Shown here one piece after another: positions 36,058 to 50,424 of a stretch of 64,000 nt of DNA (positions within the stretch are counted from its first letter, which is position 1; the number at the start of each line of letters is the position of its first letter). Below the pieces are notes generated by a model that did not search any database, was not told the DNA's origin, and saw only the letters and a list, made by a program, of their open reading frames with translations. Source of the DNA: Diphasiastrum complanatum (lineage: Eukaryota > Streptophyta > Lycopodiopsida > Lycopodiales > Lycopodiaceae); the NCBI GenBank assembly GCA_029204225.1, contig CM055093.1, positions 29,587,777-29,651,776 on the forward strand. The letters run 5' to 3'. The position numbers were made by a program, and so were the translations under genes.

Positions 36058-37804
36058 TCTTACGGATAGCTATAGCCGTTATTCTGCTTTCAACCCAAGC
36101 AAATTCACAGCTCCAGGTAAACTTTCACAGGGGCAGTTGTCCTGGAGCAGAAGCTACAGTGAGAAATGTTGTGAATGCAGCGCTTGGCAAAAGCCGCGGA
36201 CTGGGAGCAGGAATACTCCGCATGCACTTTCACGACTGTTTCGTGAATGTAAGAATGAGGCATAACGCACATATATTGCCAGTTTCTAATTTCTTTACAA
36301 CTTTAATTTTTTGGTTGTGATGACAAGCCTATTAATGATACCATTATATGTACCACAATCAAAGAGTGTATTACTCGGTTCCTCTCTCCTGAGTCCTGCC
36401 GCACATTATAATCTTCTTTATGGCGTTGATGGGCCAAATCTGTCACTTCCCTCAGTAAGCTTCCACAGGAGCATGGAATGTTTCTAAACTGTGTGCAATA
36501 ATATCTTGAGGATTATGATTTATGACGTTATCAGCCAGCTGCCGTTGTGTTTGTGACATATGTGGTTTGGATTAATGCAGGGCTGCGATGGCTCTGTGCT
36601 CATAGATTCGACTACAGGGAACCCATCTGAGAAGGAAGCAGGTGCCAATAAGGCAAGTCTTCGTGGGTTTGAGGTTATCGACAATGCCAAGGCTCAGCTG
36701 GAGGCGAAGTGTCCAGGAATGGTGTCATGCGCAGATATCCTCGCGTTTGCAGCCCGCGACAGCGTTTTTTTCGTAAGAAATTCAACGTTTTCACGTTGAG
36801 AATATTTCATGATCTTCCAGCAGTTGATATAATTTAATCCACCCAGTAAAATTTCTGGTCACTTTTACAATCCAGGAAGGACATCGTCATGCCAAGCGCA
36901 TAGTTCATGTTGTAGCTTGTACTTATTACTGCTTTTGACATGTATATTGTGTGCACAGCTTGGAGGACCATTCTGGCAGATAAAATCCGGACGTCGTGAT
37001 AGCAATATCTCCCGCGTAGCTGACGTTGGTGGCAATTTGCCTGGACCATCTTCCAACTTTCAACAGCTAACTCAGAATTTTTTGGCAAAAGGTCTATCGC
37101 AAGCTGAGATGATTACCCTTTCAGGTACGACTAGTTTCAATTTTCATCATTAGTCTAGAAATTCAAAGAATTAACGCATTGTATTAATGTCTTTAAATTT
37201 GACTAAATGTGGTCTCCTGATTTAGAATTTTCATGTTCTTTCTTTTACTCCCCTTCCTCGGCCAACTAACATTGTTCAACTTCTAGAAATTCAACCTTGT
37301 CAACAGTGTCTGGTTGTTCCCTTTGGACACATATATATCTGAAAAGCCTAGCTATTTCAAGACGTTGATCTGTAACGGGAATGAAATGCAGGAGCTCATA
37401 CCATTGGCCAGTCGCTGTGCTCTTTCTTTATCAACAGGCTCTACAACTTCAACAGCACCACTCCTCAAGACCCATCCCTCGACCCGCAATACGCTACAAG
37501 GCTCAAGGTACTTTGCCCTCAAAACAACCCCAATCCCAACTCTGTTGCTCCCCTGGATCCGCTCACGCCCAATTCCTTTGACAACAGCTACTTCACAAAC
37601 GTGGTACAGGGGAGAGCCTTGTTCACATCCGATCAAGCTCTTTTCACAGACGCAGCTTCTATGGCCACTGTACAAAGCAACTCCGAAAACGGGTCTCCTT
37701 GGCGTGAGATGTTTGCACAAGCTATGATCAAAATGAGTGAGATTGGTGTCCTAACGGGTCACCAAGGGGAGATTCGCAAAAATTGCCGAGTTATCAACTC
37801 ATAA
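36009..37804 (+). CDS. Class III secretory peroxidase, complete (four exons)
   Basis: Heme peroxidase (EC 1.11.1.7) that uses H2O2 to oxidise phenolics in the cell wall or apoplast. Four exons fit: 36009-36248, 36581-36772, 36959-37124 and 37392-37804, all with GT..AG introns at the positions usual for plant class III genes, giving 336 residues. Residues about 15-33 form a signal peptide ([18 protein letters not shown]); the mature chain would start QLQVNFH. Distal site: R71, H75 in RMHFHDCF. D76 and the GCDGS loop are the distal calcium ligand region. The proximal heme ligand is H202 in GAHTIGQ. Cysteines for the four conserved disulfides appear present (SCP, DCF, GCD, KCP, SCAD, SLCS, LCP, NCR). 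The end RKNCRVINS is typical. The start is set by the signal peptide and family length. No frameshift or stop; probably functional. There is no C-terminal vacuolar extension, so it is likely secreted. Confidence 0.95.
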
Positions 37805-38078
37805 GAGCTCAGGTCAGGAATGAGAAGCTAGTTGTCCATGGGAATCACTCAGCTTTTCCAGTCATGAAGCAGTAAGCTTGTACCAAGTGTGTTTACTCAT
37901 ATCACAGTAGTACTAGTCATGAGCAACAACTTACAAGATGGATCAAACAAGCTCTTGTACACGAAAGTAGTGTTGATCTAGCCAAGCGCCATAAAATTTT
38001 ATTATATGTGACAATTAGTTGAAACTTCGTATATTGCTGTACGGCAGCTTATACCCTTGCGAGTATATTTATTTTAGC

Positions 38079-38084
38079 AATAAA
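38079..38084 (+). terminator. Poly(A) signal of the peroxidase gene
   Basis: AATAAA, 275 bp past the peroxidase stop, in an AT-rich 3' region. Sequence match only. Confidence 0.5.
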
Positions 38085-40660
38085 ACTCTTAGCTAGACTA
38101 GATCAGATTTTGCAAAAAGCTACATGATTTGTTCTACATGGCATTAATTCAAAGATCCTGTGAAACAGCCAAAAGCTAAGGCTCAGCTATTCTTTTGCAA
38201 AGTAATATGCTAAGGAGCAAATATCTGAATGATCAAGATGAATTTTAATTACTTGTTACCAATATGCATCGTTTCACTAGTATTCAGAATGTTGTGGAGT
38301 TTAGAAACAAAAATCTACCTAAATGTTCACAGTAATGCATGGTAGAAAGATAACATCTCAAGTCATGAACAATGCACTTTCTCACACACCTTAATAAGTT
38401 TCTATACATAATAAAAGCTCATAAATAAAGATCATAAGGATGGATCATCACTCATTGGCTCCATAAGAGCATTGCTTCATTTTTTTATTGATATCGTATG
38501 GTCTCTTATTTCTTAGATGGTGACATTTTGCATTTTGCTATAAAATTTGGTGAGGTTTAAATGAATATTGGAGATTTCAATATTGAAGATTGTGGCTCTT
38601 GTTATTCTGATACAAAATAATGAAACATCTAAGGAATATTCTTTTAAAACAACGACCAATCCTTGTAATTAGTGTCCATTTTTAATGCTTATTCCGAAGG
38701 ATATACTCTATCTTCGATCAATAATAGAGGCTATCATATATAAGTGATAACCAAAATGTGATAATAATATACTATACAACAATATCATGATCAAATGTAC
38801 TCATCATCACACATAGCGTATTTTTGTGTTATACCAATTCATCAAATGAATAAGTAAAGCAATTAATATAGTTAGTAGTATAGTAATTTGTAGTACAACA
38901 ACATTTTGTATCATTTTTTAATCATCTGCTATTGCGTTGATATCGATATCATTTGTTAAAATATGATCATGCGACAAATCCGTCAAATTATACCCATATA
39001 TTCTCTATGACTTCATTATTAATAAGTTGCTCCTTGCTAGCTTATGGCGATGCTGATGATAAGATCAAAGATCGAGCATGACGTGTATCATGCGATGTCG
39101 AATCAATCGACGATGATGCATTATGATTGATAATATTGTCATTTTCTTGATCATGAAAAGAATGTGGTGCATCATTGTCCTTGGGCACATCCGGAGACAT
39201 ATCATTTTCATCTACATCTTGTTCATGTAGTACAATTGGTCGCATGCAGTCCTCCAAGACATCTCTATTCAAACATATTTTTTCTCAACAAGGAACAACT
39301 TGAGGCACATACCACCATATGGGATTTGAGCCGTAGAAGTGAAAGACCACCTCTAATTGTTACCATAAACACTGTTGATTTAGTACATATATCTATTTAG
39401 AGTTTTTGATCCCTATAGAAGATCACAAAAGTGTTAAAAATTCACAATTCTAGCTTGACTAGTTTTGGTCATATGACTTGTAAATAGTTAGATGGTCATG
39501 ATGTGGCTTGTCACACGTGCCAAATAGCATAGGATTCCATTCATAAGGATGTTCTCAAGTAGACCTAAGTGTTAGAACCTTTGGAATGAGTCCAAATTAT
39601 GCTTAGATACAAGGGAGAAAAAATAGGAGCTATTTTTGGTAATTTTTGCATTGTTGAGGGATCTCCAAGATTCCAACCCTAACTTGGTAGGGATGAAAGA
39701 TCCACCAAAATTAGCATTAGGGATAGGTTTAGGGCTACTCATACCTGCCCAAAACCGTGATGGATCATGTATATATAGGTGATGATATCTCACCAAAATC
39801 AATCAAGCAATTTCATGTTTTTTCTCTCATAATGGTGCAATTGCTCTCTATGTTCATAATTGTTTGAGTACTTGTGATTACTAATGATTATAGGATTGAA
39901 TGTAGGTCTGGTGTACAGTACTCAGACTGTGGGAGGCCGTACTTTCACACGTGTGAAGCCTTCTTCAAGGATTTGGGCCATTTAGTGAGGTTCAAGCATA
40001 GATTTTTGATGGATTTTGATGGTTCAACTTGTGCTAATCTTATGAAATCATAATCTATTGTTTCCCTCATCATTTCAAGTGTTTTAGGATCCTTATTTGC
40101 TGTAATTTTTACAAAAAGGGCACATTGATTGTGACTACTTGCAATCGAACACATTTATGTACATGCTCACATTGTTGAGAAAAAAAAATGTATCACTCTG
40201 AGCTGTCCAAAGCTTGGTGGAGTCAATAGCAAAATAGGCACTTTTATCTTTTCTCACATGACCATTAGAACCATTTTACATAAAATATAAAAATGTTGAG
40301 TTGCTTAAATCCAACTTCCAAGGTATCATGGATTATCTACAATAATAAAGCTAAGAAGAGGCTAGGTTCATATCAATTGTGCTCACTTTAATCTCTATGA
40401 GTAAAATTTGTGATGGCTGCACAATCATCTGTGTTTCTATTCTTATCAATGTGCTCTGCGAACAAATGTCATCTATGCATCCACAATGCATTGTATTTTT
40501 TATACTAAGCGAAAAAGAACAAACTGTGAGAGTGAAACTAAATAAACTTTGATTGATGACATGTGCATGCCAATAGGGGCGCTACTAAAATTGATTCTTA
40601 AACATGTGAGTGGTTTCTTAGATATATAGGTTACATGAAAATCACATCCCTTTGCAAATT
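38085..40660. other. Gene-poor stretch with weak retroelement traces
   Basis: No supported gene. A 76-codon acidic frame on the minus strand (39272-39042) is asparagine/aspartate/histidine-rich and could be a retroelement linker. Plus-strand text at 39445-39560 (FGHMTCK, CHTCQIA, separated by a stop) weakly resembles an integrase zinc region. A CACACGTGTG palindrome at 39946-39955 matches those in Copia LTRs, so an old LTR may lie at about 39770-40000. Confidence 0.45.
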
Positions 40661-40839
<179 letters not shown>

Positions 40840-42112
40840 ACTACCTTGTTATTTATTGCAACTTGTCTAAGGGCATTGTGTACCCAATCAAATATCATGT
40901 CCTTGGAAAGAAGAGCAAGGTCGTGTGGAGAAGCCATTCCATATGGCTGAACCCGAAGCTCCTAAGACAAAATTGCTGACCAACATTTTATTTAACACAA
41001 TGACAATCTCTTTTAGAGAATTTCTTTAACTAGAACCTTAAGTAAAATGTGTATTATCAAGTTGGCTTAACACTAGATCAAACACAACCACTAAAGAACC
41101 ACTATATTGCACGAGATTTAATAAAGTTAATAATGTTTTGAACAAATGGGCAATTTGGAAAAGTGAACAACACAATATGACTCTTTCAATCAAGCACATA
41201 TTGTACGTAGATGAAGTTGGTGTGGTAGATGTAGGATCATGTGTAAACCTCAGCTCAACTACTTTGTACAAGAAATCGAATCTACAAAATCTGAAAATTG
41301 CCATGAAACTAGCAAGGTTGCCATGAAACTAGTAGATTAGTCATTAGAGGAGTTTTTGATTTCAAAAGGGCCGTATAAGAAATCGTGCCTTAGTAAGAGA
41401 ATGCTAGAGAGAGAATGATAAAATGACCGGAATTTTTTCTCGCTTTCTTAGTTTCCGGTGCTGCCCGCCTTCTAAGTTGTGTGGCTGGCTCATTTTTTGA
41501 AGTATATTAATAGTGCGCATGGAACAAAGCATGCTGCCAAGAAACAAAGCACACGCTACAAGCGGGAGAAAATTCCTTCCAAAATTTCATGTGTAAAGGA
41601 TCGAAGTTTTACATAAATAGAACCTCTAGCCTTTTAGATTTCCCCAGTCATGTTGTGTCAGCTTGTCGAATACTTGTGAGTCGTCCTGAGAATGACTTTG
41701 AGGAGCTTTGTAAGGAAGTTTTAGCAATGTGGGCTCCTTTTGCAACTTTTTATTGATGCTGTATGTCTTGTTCTTGTAGGTTCAGTGATTGCTTTTCGCA
41801 ATGTTCAGGTTTATTGTTATTCTGCTCTCCCTTAGATTAATAATTAATATTGTTGTAGATAATGTATTGATGTTTCCAGCTTCTTGGTTGAGTAAGATGT
41901 TCCCTCTGTTATTAGATTAACCACTCCTTTGTGTAGGATTAAGGGTTTGGAAGACAAGGCTTAACCTTGTAGAGGTTCAAATTCTCTTCCCTTAAACTAT
42001 CAAAATAAGAGAGAACTTGAAGTTGGGTCTGAATTTTGCTTTTATGTTTTTTCAAATTTGAAAATGCAAATTAAAAAGAGGTCAATTATGAAATGAAAAT
42101 GCAAGATCTACT

Positions 42113-42871
42113 TTTATAGAATCATAATCAAGATACAAACATTCCATCATATTATATGCAAAGAGTAGATCAATTTTGCTTTTGGCCTCATCTCTATCAG
42201 AGTTCAGATAAGAAAGTTATGGTAGATCAAAGATTTATAGTACAAGATAAGCTTTTGATGACGCGACACTTGATTATGTGGAATATCTCCACCACGCGAG
42301 GGTCTACATTCTGGTAAGAAAAACTTGCCCATTCTCGTGTCATGGCGATATGCCACATCATCATATTCTATGCAAAGAGTAGATCAATTTTGCTTTTGAC
42401 CTCATCTCTATCAGAGTTTAGATAAGAAAGTAATGGTAGATCAAAGATTTATAGTACCAGATAAGCATTTGATGATGTGGCATTTGATGATGTGGAATAT
42501 CTCCACCACGCGAGGATCTACATTTTGGTAAAAAAACTTGTCTATTCTCGCGTCATGGCGATATGCCACAATATCAGAATCTTTGATTAGCCATAACTTT
42601 CTTATTTGAACTCGGATCGAGATGAAGTAAAAAGCAAAAATGATCTACTCTTCATGTAGAATCCATTGAAATATCTCCACCACACAAGAATTTTTTGGTA
42701 AAGAAAATTGGTCTATTCTCGCGTCATGGCGATATGCCACATCATCAAAATCTTTGATTAGCCATAACTTTCTTATTTGAACTTGGACGGAGATGAGGTA
42801 AAAAGCAAAAATGATCTACTCTTCGTGTAGAATATATTGGAATGATCACATCTTGATTATTATTCTATAAA
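42113..42871. repeat. Foldback element: four arms, three spacers
   Basis: Arm A occurs at 42113-42237 and, shorter, at 42361-42450 (direct), then as reverse complement at 42578-42668 and 42748-42871. The outer arms pair over about 125 bp, from TTTTATAGAATCATAATCAAG (left) to its complement-like TTGATTATTATTCTATAAAA (right). Three direct spacers (about 42279-42360, 42491-42575, 42667-42747) share ATATCTCCACCAC and TCATGGCGATATGCCACA. No coding capacity. The order is A-S-A-S-A'-S-A'. Confidence 0.8.
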
Positions 42872-45800
42872 AATATCAAAAATTTCTAGAAAATCTATTG
42901 TTGTTCTACTCATCTGTAGTTTAATGGCTGATGATGTTGTAGATGATGTTTTGCAGCTTATTGTAGGTTGGCCCTCTTTAAAATATGTAATTTCAATATG
43001 CATGTTGCTAAGATCCATTACTCTTGGGATTCTTTGTGGTTTTATGGAGAATTGTCCTTGAAGGCCAATTTGTGATGCTTTTTTGGAGCTTTTTCATGTG
43101 TGGATCAAATCTTTGGTCGATCTGAATTTTCCAGCAAGTGTACTTTCGTTTTAGGGTTCATTAATGATGAAATTAATGATGCATGCCAGTTCTCTCCAAT
43201 GATTTACGATTCTAGGCTATGTTTTGGTCAAAATTGTTTGGTTTTTCATGCTTTTTGGCACAAAATAGATAGTAAGAACCAGGATCCAGCAAGATCAGAT
43301 CAATTAGATGGTTGTAATTCTGTAAATTGGTTTGCATGTGTTAGAGAAAGAGCTGTATGTCATGAATTTCCACTTTATGGTGATGAAAAAACCGGAAAAT
43401 AGCCAAAAATCATCATTTTTGCTTGTTTTTTCATAAAGTTGGATAGAGGTGGCTGTAAAACACCATGTAGAGCTTGTAAAGAGGTGAACCAAAGTCTTTT
43501 GAAGCATTCCCTGAAGTTAGAACCAAGAATTCCAGCAATTGAACTTGTAGGAAGTAAAAAAAGTTCAAAAAATGACCATTTTTGGTGATTTTTGGGGAAT
43601 GGATCTCTCCAAATCCATAAGGAGATCATTATGGAATTAATTACAGCATCATTAGCAATCATTTTACCTTCCCAGCAAGCTATCAGACCTGTGAATTGAT
43701 GGCCGGTGGCTTATGCACCATCTCCATCAAGTTTGAAGCTATTTTGATATCTACAAATCAAGAAATCTTCGTTCTAAGCCTATACTACATCTTAGAATCA
43801 GTATGAATGCTTCATCAAAGTCTAATAGGCTGTTTAAGACTGTTGGTAACATCAATTTTGATCTTGGGAGGTGTTTGCACGTTTTTTTGATCATTTGGTC
43901 TACAAGAAGTGCACCCTACTATAGTTTTCTGGCATCTCTGATCTTGCACGTGTGAAGCCTAGTGGCAGACTAACGTGGCAAGCATCTTGTTCACTTGGTC
44001 TCCCTCTGTACTGAGCTTTACAGCACCCAATTTGGTGTCCTGTAGCCAAAGTTATGATCATCTAAAGTTTTGCAGTTTTGTGAGTAAAATTGGCAAAATT
44101 TGGAATTGTTCTGATTGCATGCCAGTCATTTCCCTAATTTGTAGTACTGTGTTTGCATGGATTAGTTGCATGTTGATTCTCATAGTGATTTTGACATGCA
44201 TGAGGGATTTACAATCGATTTGAGTGGTCATACACATGTGCTCTGACAGTTGGGTCACAAATCAGTGTTAATGGTTGACAAATTCCGTAAAACTGAAGTT
44301 TACGTAAAAGAAATTTGTAATGACGTTTATGACTGATGTAGTGTGCTTTGCATGCCAGTTTGACATTGGGTTAGTAACATTAGAAAAAATGACAACGTTT
44401 CGATTTTTTCGACTCCGATTGCCTTTCGTACTAACAGTATTTTCGTCAAAATTTTTGAATTACGTAAATTAAAACAAATTTTGAGTTTTCTGAAAAAAAA
44501 ATCTAAATTTTGGTCATTTTTTCGTTATCTATGGAAGCAGTTTAGATTAGTGAATTAATTAAACTGAGTTTATCAGTCAAAATTGATCACAGTGTTTTCA
44601 CTAAGTCTAAATTATTTCTCGGTGATAGATAAGTTAAAATTGACATAAGGAACCGCAATGAATTGCCGACAGTTTTTACTGTGCTGTCTTTTTTAAACTT
44701 TGGAGTTGGAAACTCCCAGATTGAAAGTTAAAATTTGATTTTTTTTTTCTTCTTTGTTGAATTTCCCTTTTGATAATTGGAAATCAGTTACTTGTGTTCT
44801 CTAATCGATGTTGATCAATAGAAATAAGTCAAGTGAACGTTTGTGCATGATACTCGTTAAATTTGATTAAGATCGTCAAACAATATGAAATGAACAGGTT
44901 GAATGAGTAACAATAGTATTATTATCTAGTTAGTGAATCTGACAAGATACGGTTCAAGAATTACTGAAATCCTATGGATGGGATTTCCATTCATGTAATT
45001 TCTATGTTTGGATAGGTTTTGTCAATATTAACGTAGTAATGCCAAACCAGTCAATAAAAAGAAAAAAAAACAGTCCAACTTTATTGGAAATTTGTAATAA
45101 TAGGAAATACATAACAGATTTCATTTCCAATAAAATCCTATGGTGAATTATATTTAGCCCAGTTATAGGATAGAAATAAAATTGTTTTGGACTTTTTCCT
45201 ACAGTAATTAGTTTCTTAAAACATTTCCAAATGTCATTACGTCTTCTTGGTACCTTAGCTGAAATAGATTTTCAGGGAACTGAACATTCTAAGGAGGGAA
45301 GAAGAGTGGACATCAGAGGTAGTAAGTGTGATCGGGAAATGTATTTCGCAGTTAGGATTTTGGTAATCCCTGTAAATAATTGTTTAATACTGGTTATTAA
45401 TATCCTGGTTAGAATTCATTCAGATGAATTCGTAACTGATATCTTTGAGATTTGATGCATCAGTAGGGTTTCGAAGCTTGTCAATAACCAAAAAGGTTTA
45501 GAGTGTAATAGTGAACCATGTTAATTCTTCTGTCTAAGTCACATAATCAGATGTAGATTATGGGTTTCCATCTGATAGGCATGCCAGTCATCCAAATAAA
45601 TGGGATTCTCCAGTGTTTGGAAACAAGAGATAATTTCCTATAGTGATTGTAGGACAACTAGATGATCAGTGGGTCTCTAGAATATCAGATAAGGTGGTTA
45701 AGGGTTTTCTAGAAGGAAAAGCTGATGGTATGAGACATCAGTAATTTTGGGAAGGAAGTTCTAGGACTGTAAAGATCTGATGATCAATGGTGTGTTTTAG

Positions 45801-48800
45801 TACCTAGTCGCGATATGGGAAAGAAGAAAACCATTCGATCAAATGTGGGGTACTTTGGAAAATTTTGAGGTTTAATCTAGATCCCAATGTGGTATCTCAT
45901 TATTTACAAAATCAGAGGCCCTCAAATCTATTTCTCGCTTTCTTAATTAATCCTTTACTTCTTAGTAATTTTTCAAATATAAGACATCAGACTGATTTAT
46001 ATGAATTCTTTCCAGCATGAAATTATTCTTCTGAAAGACTGTTATGTCATATAAATTACTACTTGTGTGAATAGACTTGGAATTCAGATAAATTCTAAGG
46101 TTAAAATGTTTCAAATTTTTAAACCATGGAATATTTCTGTTGCATAAATGGATTTCGATGGAATAGCAGTTTCTATCACTCAGAGTATTTGAAGGAAAAG
46201 TCTTGTGTGTAATAGGGTGAATCCTTTAGTGGAAGCACTTATTACTGACTTTTCTAGGATTTAGATAATTTCATATATCATCTTTCCAGTTAACTTTTAT
46301 GGAAATTTATAATTTCTTTAAAAGGAGGGGTGAAGTGGTGGGATGAAATTCTATTTGGAAATCTGTTGGTTGCATAGCTTTCGGAAAAGAACCAGCTAGG
46401 GTATTGAGATGAGATTGGATCTGAAAGGAATTTTGGATAGATTCAGAGTAAGATGCCCAATTGGAACTTTTCGAAATGAGAGGAATTTTCTAGAGATTGT
46501 GTGGACAATCTGAAACAAGTTTGGAATTTGAATCATTATCCATAAGTAGTACAGTAAAAGGTCAAAAGTTACTAATTCCATTTTGATTGAAATAGAAGTA
46601 AGTTTAGTCAAAATTTAAGTCTGAGAGTTTTATATTGGATCAACCTAATCTTAGTTTAAGTACTAGGATCAGAGAGGGGCTAATCAGTGGGAGAAATTAC
46701 GTAATTAGAGGTAAGTGGGATTGGAAAACTCTTGAGAGTGAATTTTATTCGTCTCAGAGATTTTTCGAATATGTTATTTACTCATGAGAAATAGAAAATA
46801 TTTTGTAACTGAGTTACAAGATCTCAGTGAGATATGTGAGTAACATATGTGGGTTTTGGAGGAATCTGCTAGATAAAAATGTGTTTATGTACATGTGCAC
46901 AATTAATCTTGTATGAATCTACTGTGTAATCCTAGTTACTAAGGTTATCTGGTGCACTTAACCTAGGCGGTGAACATGAACATATGATCAAGTATTGTTT
47001 TGACATATACTTGCAGAGTTAACAAATTTTTGGATAGAAGATTTATGGAGTAACTTATAAATGGTTTGGATGAGAATCTAAATGTGATGTCATACTAGTA
47101 TAATTGAGATCTGCACCTAGACATTTGAGATTTCTGAATCATTGACAATTAACTTGAGTAGTTGTTTACTCCAAGATGAAGCTAATTGGTAAAATAATCA
47201 GTGTGATGTGGATTCACCGGGAACTGATGGTTTTTGAATTATATTGCTTGTAAGACGCATGATTAGTGAATCATTTCGGTTCATCAGTTGAAATTATGTG
47301 CATTGGATATACAATATTCTTGGGATAGAGTATTCCTTAGTTAAGGAATACACTCAGCTCATTAGTGATTGTATCCCAGAGAGCTCAAATGGATAACAAA
47401 TCATAATGAATCCAAGAATAACAATTGAATTGATATTCAGCAGGACTTTGGGTATCTAGATGTGATTCTGGATTGTAATCTAAAGTTTTTGTAGTTGAAG
47501 ATTTTTGGTATGCGTTCAGTCTTGAGATACCAGTTGTTTATAGAACTTGAATCTTGCACCTCAGTTTAAGAATCCTGGTAGAAAGTATTCCTAAATCCAG
47601 TATTTTCTTAATGGAAAGATTTTTGGAATGATTCTTATTTTTCCTGAGTTATGTTGGACATATACTCCAGTGTCCTGTAAATGGTTAAGTATTGGTTTTG
47701 GATTCCAAAAAAATGTGATTGACGAATCATATGAATCTAAATATTTATGGTTGACGAATCATAAATAGATACTTATTGTCAGAGGATTATAAGAAATTGT
47801 AATGATTCTTAAGTGTGATGGTTGATTCTTGATCTATTATTTGAGTAAGAATTTAAATCAGTGTTTTGAATCTCTCTACTCCAGTATTTTATTTGAGAAC
47901 CTAAGGATCTCACAGACATTCTCACAAGATAAGTTATCTTATTTGTGGAGAATCTAATTAGTCTAGTGGATGCTATTCTACTATAGTTTTATGCCACGTC
48001 ATACTGGATGTGACCCGAAAGTAACTAATATCCTTGTGAGGCCCAGAACACACGAAATGGAGTTTAGACAAGATATGAGACAGTGTATGCATGTGTAGAG
48101 GCTACCAATAGCAATTTTATGAATAGGTGGTCCATGCATAGGACTCTATTCTAGGTGAATCTATGTATAGGAAACTTAGGCTATGCATGGGAAGATCCGT
48201 TCAATTTTGACTCTTTTCCATTTTGCAGGAGGGCGCCACACATCAAAGGAGATGATGCCCAGGATGCTTATGGCTCTATATATTGAGGCCAAACTCGCCC
48301 TACTCCTCATTGTGATCATGAATTCATTGCCAGGGTTTCACTCCACATTCATGCTTCTTGTTCCTTGGCTTGGGGGTGAAGCTTCTAGAGTTGATTGGTT
48401 GCTTCTACTTGGTTGGGTGGTTGCTCCATAGTGTGTTTTCCATTGTGTGTTATCTTGTAAGCAGGATCTTAGGGAGCTTCCCTTATATTGATCGTCCAAG
48501 AGCTATAATGGATGTTCATTATTATTTACAAACTGATACCATTTTATGAATGGATGTATTAGCAATAGTTGATTGTATGACTGGGCATACGTGGCATCTA
48601 GATCCAAATTCAAATTTAGAGCTCAATACATTGCCAACACAAGGACTAACCTTGGACACGCTTATCACATACAAAATTAATATGATGAATGTAAGATGGG
48701 TAGCAACTAAATCGATAGCATAACTAGTTGAAGATTGTAGTCCCTTTTTCATGCCTAGCCTCCCTACAGATGTTACTTTAGAGGCTAAGAATGGGATTTT

Positions 48801-49259
48801 GGATCTACTACTGGGTGAGTATCGATTGTAGTATAGGTTTTGATCCAATGAGGAGATGACAAATCCAACATAGAAGTGAGGATTTAGGAAAGTAAGGATG
48901 TCACCAGCCAACTTAGCGTAGAATCTAAAGGTGGAATGCTACCTAAATCGTGGAGATGACTCATTCTTTAATTTTTTTTTTCTCTTTTGATTTATCTAGA
49001 CATCATTTGGCTCTATATCTTCTCCACATAGGGTTGTGTGAAAGATTTCAACTAGTTTAGTCAAATTTGGTCAAATTTGTTTATTTGGTAATTGAGGCCA
49101 ATTTTCATATTAGACTTAGAGATTGTCATTTCAAAGTTATATTAGTTTGAATGTATTTGAATTACCACTTTTAGAAAGTCAGGGAAATAGTAGAAGGTCG
49201 AGTTTGGTATATTCAAATTTGAATGTTGGAGACATTGAATCTAGTCCACATTATTGGTA

Positions 49260-49260
<1 letters not shown>
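42872..49260. other. Long gene-free region, partly G-rich/C-poor
   Basis: 6.4 kb without any frame that looks coding. From about 45,200 to 47,900 many 60-base lines have three or more times as many G as C on the plus strand, and TGA/TAG triplets are frequent. 44,000-44,260 has gene-like composition but no supported exon. It may be a very old retroelement. Nothing recognisable remains. Confidence 0.5.
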
Positions 49261-49771
<511 letters not shown>

Positions 49772-49784
49772 TGGTATCAGAGCT
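49772..49784 (+). promoter_or_regulatory. Copia PBS (initiator Met tRNA)
   Basis: TGGTATCAGAGCT, perfect plant Copia PBS directly after the LTR. Confidence 0.85.
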
Positions 49785-50360
49785 TGTGTTGCAGGTTATG
49801 AAATAATCAGTCACATTTATCAAAGATTTGGAGGAGTTTCTATCTCTAGAGCATGCTAGACTAGCTGCTACTCAAAAATCAAGAAATTTGCATGTGTAGA
49901 ATTGATCTTTTGTAGATCAAAACTCAGTTTAGGTTTATGAACTTGAGGAATTATGATTTCACACTTGGCATACTGGAATTGGCAGATTTTTGATGCATTT
50001 GGAAGGCTTGGAGGCTACAAGATTCTATATCAACTTTTAGACAATTGCATGTAGAATTTGAAATATTCAATTTTTTGTGATTTTGTCAAAACCCTGATTT
50101 TGATTGAATCTCTATTTTGTGAGGTTGCTGGACTTCAATAGAGTGTTTTCCAATCTTAGGAAGTGGCAAGATTCATTAGACTGTTGGTAGATCATAGGTT
50201 GATCAAGATTTCTACATTCTATGTTTTGATTTGCTAGTTATAAGTGCAAGAAGAGAATTGAGAGGTTCCGTATCTTTATTTATGAAAACATTTGTTGTAT
50301 TTCAAAAGAGTGTTTTTTGCATTGGAACAGGTTGAAAGAGAAAGATCAGGTCATTGCAAC

Positions 50361-50424
50361 ATGGCTACAATGAGTGGATTCATGTTGGAAGGCAATGACA
50401 AGCTTACCTCATCCAAGTACTCTA
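50361..50424 (+). pseudogene. Copia gag N-terminus, cut by an LTR
   Basis: ATG 50361 reads MATMSGFMLEGNDKLTSSKY. This is a Copia gag start (..L.G.N...S.Y). It is cut at 50425 exactly where the inverted family 3 LTR begins. The PBS and LTR at 49260-49784 belong to it. Confidence 0.6.

Noticed and set aside
37352-37720. 122-codon minus-strand frame and other-frame ORFs in the last peroxidase exon
   Set aside because: Shadows of exon 4 of the peroxidase, which is fully supported by residues and splice sites.
39042-39580. Acidic minus-strand ORF and FGHMTCK/CHTCQIA text as an integrase
   Set aside because: Too short and stop-broken to assign; mentioned only as weak traces.
41925-41995. tRNA-like text (GAGGTTCAAATTCTCTTC)
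   Set aside because: The T-loop resemblance is real but no acceptor stem, D-arm or anticodon arm could be folded.
43100-43402. 100-codon frame from ATG 43100 region
   Set aside because: No domain, no conservation clue and AT-rich codon use like neighbouring non-coding DNA.
48183-48549. Two overlapping frames of 82 and 63 codons
   Set aside because: Hydrophobic low-information text with no recognisable family and no splice context; likely chance.
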